From: Hyphomonadaceae bacterium
Lineage (GTDB): Bacteria > Pseudomonadota > Alphaproteobacteria > Caulobacterales > Aquidulcibacteraceae
Reading direction: 5' to 3'
Assembly: GCA_016791365.1 (NCBI GenBank)
Contig: JAEUMT010000042.1
Location: 1-64,000 of the forward strand
DNA length: 64,000 bases
The notes beneath the pieces are model-generated. The model had not been told where the DNA came from. It saw only the letters and a list, made by a program, of their open reading frames with translations, and did no database searches. Each line of letters begins with the position of its first letter. Within the stretch, counting starts at the first letter, position 1. Made by a program: the position numbers and the translations under genes. Shown here one piece after another: positions 25,891 through 34,544 of this stretch.

Positions 25891-27570
25891 ATGAAGTTCA
25901 ATCGCAGATTGGTCTTGGGCGCGGGCGCGGCAGCGATCGCGACCATGGGCGCGGCGTCGGCGGCAACACGCAACACGGGCGGCGGGCGCGCCCATCGCAC
26001 CGCCCTCTCCGCCCTTTCGCGTTACGCCGACCAGCATGTGCGCGATTGGGGTTTGCCGGGGATGACGATTTGCGTCGTCGACCGCGACGGCTATGCCGGG
26101 TTCATCACGACAGGCTTTGCCGACATCGATCAGCGGACACCGGTCGGTCCGGACCATCTTTTTCAGATCGGCTCAATCAGCAAGGTGTTCACCGCGCTGA
26201 CTCTTTATTCAATGTATCAAGAAGGCTCGCTCGCGCCCGCGGCGCGGATACGCAGCGAACTGCCGGACATCCGAATCGCCAATGCCGAAGCCGTAACGCT
26301 GCAGCATCTTCTCGATCACACTTCCGGATTGCCGGGCAATGCACCCGCCGTACCCGATGGCGGCTTGTGGAGCGGGTTCACGCCCGGCCAACACTGGCAC
26401 TACAGCAACACCGGATATGAATTACTCTCGCGCGTTGCCGCCAAGACAGACGGAAAGCAATTTCACGATGCCGTTGAAGCGCGGGTGCTTGGCCCGCTCG
26501 GGATGCGCAATTCACACGCCGGCATTCGTAGCGGCGATCGCGATCGCTACGCGCAAGGCTATGAAACGCTTTACGCTGACCGGCCATCGTTCCGGCCAGG
26601 ACCGCGCGCGCCGGCGCCGTGGGTGAACGTCGAGAGCGGCGCCGGATCGGTTGCGGCGACGTCAGGCGACATGTCGATCTTCCTGCGCTTCTTGCTGGAC
26701 CTGGCGCAGGGACGCGGGGCGCCGGTGCTGTCAGATGCGACAGCACGCGCATTTTTGGCGAATCCGGCCAATGCGCCGGGTTGGTCAGAAACGGCCAAAT
26801 ACGGAAACGGCCTCGCGCGGCCTACGATCAATGAGCGCCAATACCTGCACCACACAGGCGGCATGGTGTCGTTCTCGTCCTCGATGCACGTCGATCCGGA
26901 GGCGGGCGTCGCGGCGTTCGCCTCGAGCAATATCGGCGTCAGTCTCAACTACCGGCCCCGCGACGTCACACTGTACGCGTGCCAATTGTTTAGGACCGCG
27001 CGCGAAGGCATTGATGCGCCCGAGCCAGCGCCGACACAGACAACCGCGGGCGACCCTGCGAAGTTCGCAGGCGTTTACACGAGCGCACCGGGCGAGGCAT
27101 TTGAAATTCGCGGCGCGGGCGGCGGCCAAATCTCAATGCGCCGCAACGGCGTGGACAGCCGCATGCAGAGTTTGGCCGGCGCATTCTTTGTCAGCGCGGA
27201 CGAGCGGTTTGCCAGCACCGGCTTGCTGTTTGAAGCCGACGGCGAAGACATCGCGCGCGCGTGGGCGAACGACGTCGAGTTCGCGCGTGGGCCGGTGCGG
27301 ACGTACCAACAACCGCCGCCTGCGGATGTGCAGCGCCTCGCGGGCATCTATGACAGCGATGATCGCTGGTCGGGGCCGCTTTGGATTATCGCGCGTTCGG
27401 GCAAGTTGTGGCTCAACAATGCTGAACCGCTCACTTTGCTCGACGACGGGTCGTGGCGGCCGGGAACGGACGAGTGGATACCAGAACGCATCCGGTTCGA
27501 CGGCTTCATCGAAGGCCGCCCTACCCGGCTGCTGTTTTCGGGTGCGCCGTTCGTGCGGCGGTTCAGCTAG
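25891..27570 (+). CDS. Serine hydrolase, beta-lactamase class C family, Tat-exported
   Basis: A 559-residue protein. A twin-arginine signal (NRRLVLGAGAAAIATMG) starts it. The catalytic domain has SISK (Ser95, Lys98), YSN at 171-173 and HTGG at 321-324, the three class-C/DD-peptidase motifs. The C-terminal 190 residues are strand-rich and resemble the extra domain found in many esterase/D-aminopeptidase-type members. The substrate is not predictable. GGAGGCGG precedes the start. Its TAG stop shares CTAG with the convergent symporter. Confidence 0.9.
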   Translation: MKFNRRLVLGAGAAAIATMGAASAATRNTGGGRAHRTALSALSRYADQHVRDWGLPGMTICVVDRDGYAGFITTGFADIDQRTPVGPDHLFQIGSISKVFTALTLYSMYQEGSLAPAARIRSELPDIRIANAEAVTLQHLLDHTSGLPGNAPAVPDGGLWSGFTPGQHWHYSNTGYELLSRVAAKTDGKQFHDAVEARVLGPLGMRNSHAGIRSGDRDRYAQGYETLYADRPSFRPGPRAPAPWVNVESGAGSVAATSGDMSIFLRFLLDLAQGRGAPVLSDATARAFLANPANAPGWSETAKYGNGLARPTINERQYLHHTGGMVSFSSSMHVDPEAGVAAFASSNIGVSLNYRPRDVTLYACQLFRTAREGIDAPEPAPTQTTAGDPAKFAGVYTSAPGEAFEIRGAGGGQISMRRNGVDSRMQSLAGAFFVSADERFASTGLLFEADGEDIARAWANDVEFARGPVRTYQQPPPADVQRLAGIYDSDDRWSGPLWIIARSGKLWLNNAEPLTLLDDGSWRPGTDEWIPERIRFDGFIEGRPTRLLFSGAPFVRRFS

Positions 27571-28859
27571 CGGCCGATTTCGGTATCGCCCTGGTCTTCC
27601 AGTGGCGGCGCCGTTGCAGCCGGCGCGGTCACGTCCGTTTGCTCGGGACCAAGTTCCTTTTCCCACTTGGCGACAACGGCGGTGGCGACAGAGTTGCCGA
27701 CGACATTGGTTGCGCTGCGGCCCATGTCGAGGAAGTGGTCGACGCCAAGGATGAGCAGAAGCCCCGCTTCGGGCATGCCGAATTGGGTGAGCGTTGCGGC
27801 GATGACGACGAGCGAGGCGCGCGGCACGCCTGCCATGCCTTTCGAGGTCACCATCAACAGCAACAGCATCGTGACCTGCTGCGCGACGGTGAGGTCGATG
27901 CCGTACACCTGCGCGATGAAGAGCACGGCGAAGGTGCAATACATCATCGAGCCGTCGAGGTTGAACGAATAGCCGAGCGGCAGAACAAAGCCGGCGATGC
28001 GCTTGGAGACCCCGAACTTTTGCAGCGCTTCGAAGGTCCGCGGATAGGCGGCTTCGGAGCTGGCGGTCGAGAATGCGAGAACGATGGGATCGCGGATGAG
28101 GCCAAGCATGCGCAGGATGCGCGGGCCGACAATCAGCAAGCCGGCAACAATCAACAGCGCCCAAAGGATGACAAGGCCCAGATAGAAGCCGCCGATAAAC
28201 TTGCCGTAAGTGACAAGAATATCGAGGCCGTTCTCGGTGACGGTCGCGGCGATCGCCGCGAAAACGGCCAGTGGCGCGAAATTCATCACGTAGCCGGTCA
28301 CACGCAACATCACATGTGAAACGCGTTCGGCCATGTCGACGACAGGCTTGACTTGTTCACCTAAGGCCGCGAGCGCAACGCCGAAAAACAGCGAAAAGAC
28401 AACGATCTGGAGGATCGAGTTCGACGCCATGGCGTCGAAGATAGACGTCGGAACAAGGTGGGTGACAAAGTCGCGGAGGTTAAGCGCCGAGGCCTGCGGA
28501 GCATTGCCCTCCTCCGGGATCGGCAGCTGCAGGCCGATGCCAGGCTGCAGGATATGAACGATCACGAGGCCCAGAACGAGCGAGAAGATCGAAGCGGTGA
28601 TGAACCACAGCAACGTGCGCACGCCGACGCGGCCAAGCGAACCCGTGTCGCCCATGTGCGCGATGCCGACGACGAGGGTCGAGAGCACGAGTGGGGCGAT
28701 GATCATCTTGATCAGCCGCAGGAAGACGTCGGTGATGAGCTTGAAGTTGGCGGCAAGTTCCGGCCACGCTTCCGACGGCTGATTTTGATGCAGGTAATAG
28801 CCGACAGCGACGCCAAGGATGAGGCCGACAAGGACGAAGAGCGTGAGGTAACGTTGCAT
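27567..28859 (-). CDS. Dicarboxylate/amino acid:cation symporter (DAACS)
   Basis: A 430-residue GltP/DctA-type carrier with eight membrane helices and two re-entrant hairpins. Signatures are STASSEAAYPRTFEAL (hairpin 1), PLGYSFNLDGSMMY (NMDG-type motif in TM7, here NLDG) and VVGNSVATAVVAKWE (TM8). It imports acidic amino acids or C4-dicarboxylates with H+ or Na+. ATG 28859 fits the family N-terminus (MQRYLTLFVLVGLILG); an in-frame GTG at 28886 is an alternative. The specificity cannot be assigned. Confidence 0.92.
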   Translation of the reverse strand: MQRYLTLFVLVGLILGVAVGYYLHQNQPSEAWPELAANFKLITDVFLRLIKMIIAPLVLSTLVVGIAHMGDTGSLGRVGVRTLLWFITASIFSLVLGLVIVHILQPGIGLQLPIPEEGNAPQASALNLRDFVTHLVPTSIFDAMASNSILQIVVFSLFFGVALAALGEQVKPVVDMAERVSHVMLRVTGYVMNFAPLAVFAAIAATVTENGLDILVTYGKFIGGFYLGLVILWALLIVAGLLIVGPRILRMLGLIRDPIVLAFSTASSEAAYPRTFEALQKFGVSKRIAGFVLPLGYSFNLDGSMMYCTFAVLFIAQVYGIDLTVAQQVTMLLLLMVTSKGMAGVPRASLVVIAATLTQFGMPEAGLLLILGVDHFLDMGRSATNVVGNSVATAVVAKWEKELGPEQTDVTAPAATAPPLEDQGDTEIGR

Positions 28860-28967
28860 GACTGATCGCTTAGCGGCCTTACTCACGCACCGGAAGCTAA
28901 AATCGTGTCAGTGCCGGAAACGTGGATTGCGGGCGCTACATGTTGCGCTGCGAAGCGATGACGTGCG

Positions 28968-30116
28968 CTAGGCGAGTGCGCGTTTGGCGCGGGCGAGCGC
29001 TTCGGCGCCGCGATCAAGCGTGGCATCGCGCTTGGCGAAGCAGAGACGCACGAGCGCTGGTGCGCCAGGGTTTGCATAGAAAGCCGAGAATGGGATGGTC
29101 GCCACGCCATGATCGACGGCGTGGCGCGCGAAGGCCTCATCGCTCATGTCGATCCCGGACGCGGCGAGATCGATGCTGAGGAAGTAGGCGCCGCGCGCGG
29201 GCAGGGTGACGAACCCCTCCCCTTCGAGCGCGGATTTCAGGCGATCGCGCGAACGTTGGAAGGCGGCGCACATGTCGGTGAAATAGGAGGCAGGCTTGCT
29301 GAGACCGTAAGCGACGCCGCGCTGGAGGTTTGGCGGCGTCACGAAGGTTAGGAATTGATGGGCTTTGGCGAAGAGTTCAGTGAGCGGCGGCGCCCCACAG
29401 GCAAAGCCGACTTTCCAACCGGTGAGCGAGAACATCTTGCCGGCGGAGCCGATCTTCAATGAGCGATCGCGGAGGAGGTTAAGCATCGAGACGTGCTCGG
29501 CGTCATCGAAAAGCAGATGCTCCCAGACTTCGTCGCTGACGCAGATAGCGTCATGCTTGCGGCAGAGATCGGCAATGAGTCCAAGTTCGGCGCGGTTCAT
29601 GACGCTGGCGCTGGGATTGAGCGGCGTGTTGATGACGACGACACGGGTCTTGTCGGAGAAGGCGGCAGCAACGGTTTCGCGCTCAAAGCGCCAATGCGGC
29701 GGCTGGAGGCGGACGATGCGAGGGATGCCGCCTGCCCTTTTCACCATCGGCAGGTACGCGTCGTAGAGCGGCTCGAAGAGGACAACTTCGTCGCCTGGCT
29801 CTATGAAGGCGAGCAAAGCAGCCGCGATCGCTTCAGTGGCGCCGCTGGTGATGGTGACTTCGCTGGCCCAATCGAGATCGAGCGTATGGTGCGCGTTGTA
29901 GTGCGCGGCGACGGCTTCGCGTAGCGCCGGCAGGCCGCGCATTGAAGGATATTGGTTCGGACCTTCAAGGGTGGCGCGGGCCGCAGCTTCGAGAATGTCG
30001 CGCGGACCGTCGTCTTCGGGGAAGCCCTGCCCCAGGTTGACCGCGCCCTTCTCGGCGGCGAGGCGCGACATGGTTTCGAACACCGTCGTGCCGAGCGAGG
30101 CATAAAGGCTGTTCAT
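28968..30116 (-). CDS. PLP-dependent aminotransferase, class I/II
   Basis: A 382-residue fold-type I enzyme similar to the YbdL/kynurenine-methionine aminotransferase group. It has VNLGQGFPEDDGP (family LGQGFPD), NQYPSMRGLPALREAVA, TSGATEAI, INTPLNPSAS and the PLP lysine in SAGKMFSLTGWKVG. The start is ATG 30116 with GGAGAGAAAG upstream; longer frames lack a ribosome site. It is divergent from the TraB-like gene across a 76-bp promoter gap. Confidence 0.92.
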   Translation of the reverse strand: MNSLYASLGTTVFETMSRLAAEKGAVNLGQGFPEDDGPRDILEAAARATLEGPNQYPSMRGLPALREAVAAHYNAHHTLDLDWASEVTITSGATEAIAAALLAFIEPGDEVVLFEPLYDAYLPMVKRAGGIPRIVRLQPPHWRFERETVAAAFSDKTRVVVINTPLNPSASVMNRAELGLIADLCRKHDAICVSDEVWEHLLFDDAEHVSMLNLLRDRSLKIGSAGKMFSLTGWKVGFACGAPPLTELFAKAHQFLTFVTPPNLQRGVAYGLSKPASYFTDMCAAFQRSRDRLKSALEGEGFVTLPARGAYFLSIDLAASGIDMSDEAFARHAVDHGVATIPFSAFYANPGAPALVRLCFAKRDATLDRGAEALARAKRALA

Positions 30117-30192
30117 CGCTTTCTCTCCGTCGGCGGCGGCGGTTTGCATCCAAAGCGGGCGCGCGGTGCGTCCTCCCATGCGGAGGACTTGG

Positions 30193-31284
30193 ATGAAACA
30201 CCTTATTCTGGCGGCGGCAGCGATGCTGGCCGTTGCCGCGCCTGCCGCGGCGCAAGACCGGGCGTTCGATCCGCGCGACTATCAAGGGCGGCATGTTGGT
30301 CAGCCGACGCAGATCCTGGTTATCGGCACGCCGCACTTGAACGGAACGCCGGACAATTTCGATCCGGCGGTGCTTGAGCCCTTGTTGGTGCGACTGCAGG
30401 CCTTTCGCCCTGACGCCATCGCCATCGAAGCGCTGCCAGGCCGATCGATCGATCAGATGTGGACGTGGCGGGAGAGCTACCCGGGCGCGGCGCAATCATA
30501 TGGCGGGCGTCCAATGGCTCTGTCTGGCATCTCGCGCGGACTGATTGGCATGGACATGCCGCAGGCGGACGCCGAAATTCGGCGCGTGCTCGCTGATTGG
30601 CCGGCGTCTCCGACGCCCGCACAACGACGCCGGCTTGCCGCGTTGTTCGCGGCCGCGGGTGAGCCCTCTTCCGCTATCGTGCAATGGTGGCGGCTCGACG
30701 AAAGCGAGCGCATCGCCGACGACAATGTCTCGCGCCTGCTCGCCGAGCAATTGAACACCTATTCAACGCCGGCGCGGCGAAATGAGAATGAACTGATCGC
30801 GGCGCGCCTTGCTGTGCGACTTGGGCAAGAGCGTGTTTATGCGATGGACGATCAGTCGGACGACGTCGTGCCGAACTTCGAAGCAGACATGACCGCATTC
30901 ATGGAAGAGCCGTGGATGGCGCAACTGATGGCCGACCCCGCCTTCACGCCTTTGCGCGAAGCCGGTCAGCATTTGACGACGCCGGATGAAGCGCTCGCGG
31001 CCTATCGCTTCGTGAACTCCCGGCGCGCGGGCCGCACAGATGCCAACGGCCAATGGCTCAACATGATCAACCGCGCCAGCCAGAACAATGTCGGTCGCGC
31101 GCGCGTTGCAGCGTGGGAGGTTCGCAACCTGCGGCAGGTCGCGAATATTCGCGAGGTGTCCGCCAGACATCCCGGCGGGCGCATCCTCGTCATCGTGGGA
31201 TCGGCGCATAAACCTTGGTTTGACGCGTATTTATCAATGATGAGCGACGTCGAGGTCGTCGATGCCACGCGTGTACTGCGTTAG
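30193..31284 (+). CDS. Exported DUF5694 (TraB/PrgY-like) protein
   Basis: A 363-residue protein. It has a signal peptide (MKHLILAAAAMLAVAAPAAA), then ILVIGTPHLNG at the start of the domain and IAIEALPG, a central helical region, and a C-terminal ILVIVGSAHKPWFDAYL. The paired G-T-x-H and G-S-x-H motifs are those of the TraB/DUF5694 group, which may be metal-binding hydrolases of unknown substrate. GGAGGACTTGG precedes ATG 30193 and sets the start. Confidence 0.82.
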   Translation: MKHLILAAAAMLAVAAPAAAQDRAFDPRDYQGRHVGQPTQILVIGTPHLNGTPDNFDPAVLEPLLVRLQAFRPDAIAIEALPGRSIDQMWTWRESYPGAAQSYGGRPMALSGISRGLIGMDMPQADAEIRRVLADWPASPTPAQRRRLAALFAAAGEPSSAIVQWWRLDESERIADDNVSRLLAEQLNTYSTPARRNENELIAARLAVRLGQERVYAMDDQSDDVVPNFEADMTAFMEEPWMAQLMADPAFTPLREAGQHLTTPDEALAAYRFVNSRRAGRTDANGQWLNMINRASQNNVGRARVAAWEVRNLRQVANIREVSARHPGGRILVIVGSAHKPWFDAYLSMMSDVEVVDATRVLR

Positions 31285-31327
31285 CGCTACCACTAATGGT
31301 GCGTGGCAGATGGCACACTGTGGAAAT

Positions 31328-31353
31328 CCAATCGTCCGGCTCCGGACGATTGG
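31328..31353. repeat. 12-bp perfect inverted repeat
   Basis: Arms CCAATCGTCCGG / CCGGACGATTGG around CT lie 44 bases after the DUF5694 stop and 80 bases before the intrinsic terminator. There is no T-run. It may be a 3' stabilising hairpin or a protein site. Confidence 0.5.
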
Positions 31354-31433
31354 GCTTCTCGGCCAAGGCTACAGGGCTGTATAGATGGCGACGGTGCCGG
31401 GGGGCACTTCGCTTGGCTAGCACAAGCGCGAAC

Positions 31434-31465
31434 GGCTCTTCCGCAAGGAAGAGCCGTTTTCGTTT
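31434..31465 (+). terminator. Intrinsic terminator between DUF5694 gene and parB
   Basis: Nine-bp stem GGCTCTTCC / GGAAGAGCC with loop GCAA, followed by GTTTTCGTTT, rightward. It ends exactly at the parB stop codon of the opposite strand. Confidence 0.88.
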
Positions 31466-32542
31466 CTAGAAGCCGCCGCGCAGACGGCGGATCACGTCAT
31501 CCAATTGCTCAAGCGTCTTGTAGGAGATCTTCACCTCCCCTGCGCCGGCCTTGTCGTTGATCGTCACATCGAGGCCGAGTGCGTTGGAGAGTGATTGCTC
31601 CAGAGCGCGCGTGTCAGCGCTCTTCGCGTCAGCGGATGAGCCGCCGGGCGTGACGCGCGGGCCGTGCTTTTCATCCTTGGCTTGTTGCGCGAGGCGTTCG
31701 ATGTCGCGAACGTTGAGGCCTTCGCTGATCGCCCGTTGCGCCAGGCCGCGCGGATCCGGCGCGGTGAGAATGGCGCGGGCGTGGCCTGAGCTGAGGCGGC
31801 CATCACGCACCATCTCCTGCAGATCGTCCGGCAGCTGCAGCAGACGCAGCATGTTGGCGATATGCGGACGCGACTTGCCGACGGCGTCAGCGATCTCTTG
31901 TTGCGTACGGCCGAAGCGATCGATCAGCGCTTGGAAACCTTGCGCTTCTTCGATCGGGTTCAGGTCCATGCGCTGAACGTTTTCGACGATCGCGATCTCG
32001 AGCACTTCAACTTCGTTGAGCTCGCGGATCACCGCTGGGATCGAGTGCAGACCAGCGCGCTGTGCGGCGCGCCAACGGCGTTCGCCAGCAACGATCTCAT
32101 ACTTGCCGCCGGCGATGGGCCGGACGAGGATCGGTTGCAGGATGCCGTGCGTTTTGATCGACGATGAGAGATCGTTGAGTTCAGCTTCGTCGAAGTGCTT
32201 ACGCGGCTGTTGCGGATTGCGTTGCACCAGATCGATCGGCACCGAACGTGGGCCGTGATCGCCGGCGGCTTCCACCGGTGCAGACGTCGCAACCTGGGGG
32301 GGCGCGGCAGCCACGGGCGGCGCGACCGGCTCATTGGCTGGGATCGGCGCAGGCGCCGCGGCTTGCGTGATGGGCAGCTCGAAGACATTGCGCGGCGGCT
32401 CAATCGGCGCGCGCGGCGGTTCAGGTTGCGGCGCGGGTTGGCCGAACACATTGTTCGCAGGCTTCGGCGTTTCGGTCTTCACCGGTTCGCCCAGCAGAGC
32501 GGAGAGGCCTCGGCCCAGCCCTCGCGGTCTCATGTCGCTCAT
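31466..32542 (-). CDS. parB: Chromosome partitioning protein ParB
   Basis: A 358-residue CTP-dependent clamp that loads at parS and organises the origin region. It has the ParA-activating N-terminus (RGLGRGLSALLGE), a Pro/Ala linker (~25-115), and the CTP-binding domain with GERRWRAAQRAGL and ENVQRMDLNPIEEA. A helix-turn-helix follows (EIADAVGKSRPHIANMLRL), then a C-terminal dimer domain. ATG 32542 follows GAGGG with 6-base spacing. parA lies 93 bases upstream; both run leftward from rsmG. Confidence 0.97.
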   Translation of the reverse strand: MSDMRPRGLGRGLSALLGEPVKTETPKPANNVFGQPAPQPEPPRAPIEPPRNVFELPITQAAAPAPIPANEPVAPPVAAAPPQVATSAPVEAAGDHGPRSVPIDLVQRNPQQPRKHFDEAELNDLSSSIKTHGILQPILVRPIAGGKYEIVAGERRWRAAQRAGLHSIPAVIRELNEVEVLEIAIVENVQRMDLNPIEEAQGFQALIDRFGRTQQEIADAVGKSRPHIANMLRLLQLPDDLQEMVRDGRLSSGHARAILTAPDPRGLAQRAISEGLNVRDIERLAQQAKDEKHGPRVTPGGSSADAKSADTRALEQSLSNALGLDVTINDKAGAGEVKISYKTLEQLDDVIRRLRGGF

Positions 32543-32635
32543 AACGTGCCCTCGTCTCTCAACCGACCCTGATTCGGTATGCTTAAGAATCTGGTGGGAA
32601 ATCCCTACCCATAGGTAAAAGCTGCCTAGTGCCTG

Positions 32636-33424
32636 CTACGCCGCGTTGAGCATCCGCTCGCGTTCGATCAGCTCTTTGGCAAGCTTGATGTAGGCTTTAC
32701 TGCCGGTGGCGTTCTGATCGTAGATGATCGCGGGCAGGCCGTGCGACGGCGCCTCGCTGATACGAACGTTCCGCGGGATGACGGTCTCATAGACCTTATC
32801 CGGGAAGTGCGCCCTCACCTCTTGCGCCACTTGCTCAGAGAGCGTGGTGCGCTTGTCGTACATGGTGAGCACGACGCCTTGAATTTCGAGCGTCTGATTG
32901 AGGTTCACCTTCACCGCGTTGATGGTCGCGACGAGCTGCGCCAAACCTTCGAGCGCGAAATATTCTGTTTGCAACGGCACGAGCACGCCGTTCGCCGCAG
33001 TGAGCGCGTTCACGGTCAATACGTTCAATGACGGTGGGCAATCGATGAGAATGTAGTCGATACCCAGCGTGGACTCGCCGCGAAACTTTTCGATCGCATT
33101 ACGTAGGAAAAACTGCGGTTGCGCTTCGCCCATCAGTTCGCCTTCAACGCCCGACAAACGCGCGTCGCCAGGCGTGATGTACAAATTGGGGACCTTCGTC
33201 GGCAGCACTGCTTTCGATAGCGGCAGCTGACCAACGAGCACGTCGTAGCTGGTGACGTTGCGATCGTGCGGATGGATATCGAGACCGGTCGAGGCGTTGC
33301 CCTGCGGGTCGGTGTCGAAGATCAAGACGCCCTTGCCGGCAGCCGCGAGCGCGGTGCCGAGATTGATCGCGGTCGTCGTCTTGCCTACGCCACCCTTCTG
33401 GTTGGCGATCGCCAAAGTACGCAT
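32636..33424 (-). CDS. parA: Chromosome partitioning ATPase ParA
   Basis: A 262-residue Walker-type ATPase that with ParB moves the origin to the cell pole. The deviant Walker A is KGGVGKTT at 10-17, Walker A' is DTDPQGNAS, and Walker B is IDYILIDCPP. It is chromosomal type: short, no N-terminal DNA-binding extension. The start lies 24 bases after the rsmG stop, consistent with one mnmE-mnmG-rsmG-parA-parB transcript. Confidence 0.97.
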   Translation of the reverse strand: MRTLAIANQKGGVGKTTTAINLGTALAAAGKGVLIFDTDPQGNASTGLDIHPHDRNVTSYDVLVGQLPLSKAVLPTKVPNLYITPGDARLSGVEGELMGEAQPQFFLRNAIEKFRGESTLGIDYILIDCPPSLNVLTVNALTAANGVLVPLQTEYFALEGLAQLVATINAVKVNLNQTLEIQGVVLTMYDKRTTLSEQVAQEVRAHFPDKVYETVIPRNVRISEAPSHGLPAIIYDQNATGSKAYIKLAKELIERERMLNAA

Positions 33425-33448
33425 GGTCCCCGTCTCCTTATCGGAGGC

Positions 33449-34102
33449 TCAGGAACGCGCGCGCCTTGTTATGCGAACAATGCGGCCGCGCGGATCGCTG
33501 AGGCTCTCCAGCACGTCTGCCCGATATCGGATACCTGACGCCCCACCATTTAGGACGTTGTTCGCGGCGGCCAGCTCGGCGTCTAAGTCAGCGCCTTTAT
33601 GGAAGAGACCTTGCGCGCCGCGATCTAGAATCGGCTTCGCATAGGGTATGAGTCGGTTCAAGGGAGCCAACGCACGGGCGGTAATCACGTCATACGGCCC
33701 TTCGCCGGCCCCAAACTCCTCGATCCGCTGGTTGAAGACCTTGATGGGCAAGCCCGCCTCCTCGCCCACGGCGCGGAGAAAAGCGGCTTTCTTTCCAGTG
33801 GATTCGACCAGATGGACGGCGGTATCGGGTTGATCCGCAATGAAGGCGGCTACCACAAGCGCCGGGAATCCCGCGCCCGAGCCTAGGTCCACCCATCTTT
33901 TCGCCTGTGAGGCGAATTTAATGAGCTGGGCGCTGTCCAGGGCGTGGCGGGACCAGAAAAGGTCCAGCTCCTTGGGCCCGACCAGATTCATCCGCTCCGA
34001 CCACTCCCTGAGCAGCCGATGGTGGGTTTCGAGGCGGGCGATTGTTTCACGGGGAACGATGAAACCCAGGTCGCGCTGGAACTCGTCGGGTCCGTAGGTC
34101 AT
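33449..34102 (-). CDS. rsmG: 16S rRNA (guanine527-N7)-methyltransferase RsmG
   Basis: A 217-residue enzyme (formerly GidB) that makes m7G527 in 16S rRNA; its loss gives low-level streptomycin resistance in other bacteria. It has LREWSERMNLVGPKE, SAM motif I WVDLGSGAGFPALVVA, VESTGKKAAFLR and ITARALAPLNRL. Its place between mnmG and parA is the standard origin-proximal order. A parS-like 16-mer lies inside (34043-34058, 13/16 to consensus). Start ATG 34102. Confidence 0.96.
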   Translation of the reverse strand: MTYGPDEFQRDLGFIVPRETIARLETHHRLLREWSERMNLVGPKELDLFWSRHALDSAQLIKFASQAKRWVDLGSGAGFPALVVAAFIADQPDTAVHLVESTGKKAAFLRAVGEEAGLPIKVFNQRIEEFGAGEGPYDVITARALAPLNRLIPYAKPILDRGAQGLFHKGADLDAELAAANNVLNGGASGIRYRADVLESLSDPRGRIVRITRRARS

Positions 34103-34122
34103 CGGATACCGCCACGGTTGGC

Positions 34123-34179
34123 AGGTTGGAACGCGGGCTTCCAGCCAGCAAGCGCGCTAGGAAGCGCGCGCTCCAACCT
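34123..34179. repeat. Palindromic element between DUF3088 gene and rsmG
   Basis: Twenty-base arms (left 34123-34142, right 34160-34179) match 18/20 as an inverted repeat, beginning AGGTTGGA and ending TCCAACCT, with a 17-base spacer. It fills nearly the whole gap between the two genes. Architecture and size fit a dispersed palindromic element (REP/MITE-like). Confidence 0.7.
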
Positions 34180-34193
34180 ACAACCATCCGGGC

Positions 34194-34544
34194 TCACGGG
34201 TGCGGCCCTGCTCCGCCGTGGGTGGCGGCCAGGTAGCGGGTGATCGGCTTCGGATCGTCGAGAAAATAGCGGCCTTCGAACTGCTTTGCGTCGGGTGGCG
34301 GTGGCGCGCCGTCAGCAAGCACGAGCACCGGCATGGATTGGTTCTCTTCGCCGATCAGATTGATGATCTCGCGGCGCGGGCGCGGAAACTCGTTGCGCTT
34401 CACATCGATGCGATTGGCCCAATGCGGGTTAGCGAGCAGCGCACCCTCCATCGTCGCGCACGCGGTGCAAAACCACGTGCCCTCAAGCTCGCGATCTTCG
34501 AACGGCGCTTTGATGATGAAGAGCGTATCGCGGCTCAAGCTCAT
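34194..34544 (-). CDS. DUF3088 family protein
   Basis: A 116-residue thioredoxin-fold-like protein. It has [13 protein letters not shown] at the start, a CTAC pair ([10 protein letters not shown]), [27 protein letters not shown] and a final helix ([10 protein letters not shown]). The motif [10 protein letters not shown] resembles the cis-Pro region of glutaredoxin/GST N-domains. The function is unknown; CxxC suggests thiol chemistry. The start codon overlaps the mnmG stop (ATGA), so translation is coupled. Confidence 0.82.
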   Translation of the reverse strand: MSLSRDTLFIIKAPFEDRELEGTWFCTACATMEGALLANPHWANRIDVKRNEFPRPRREIINLIGEENQSMPVLVLADGAPPPPDAKQFEGRYFLDDPKPITRYLAATHGGAGPHP

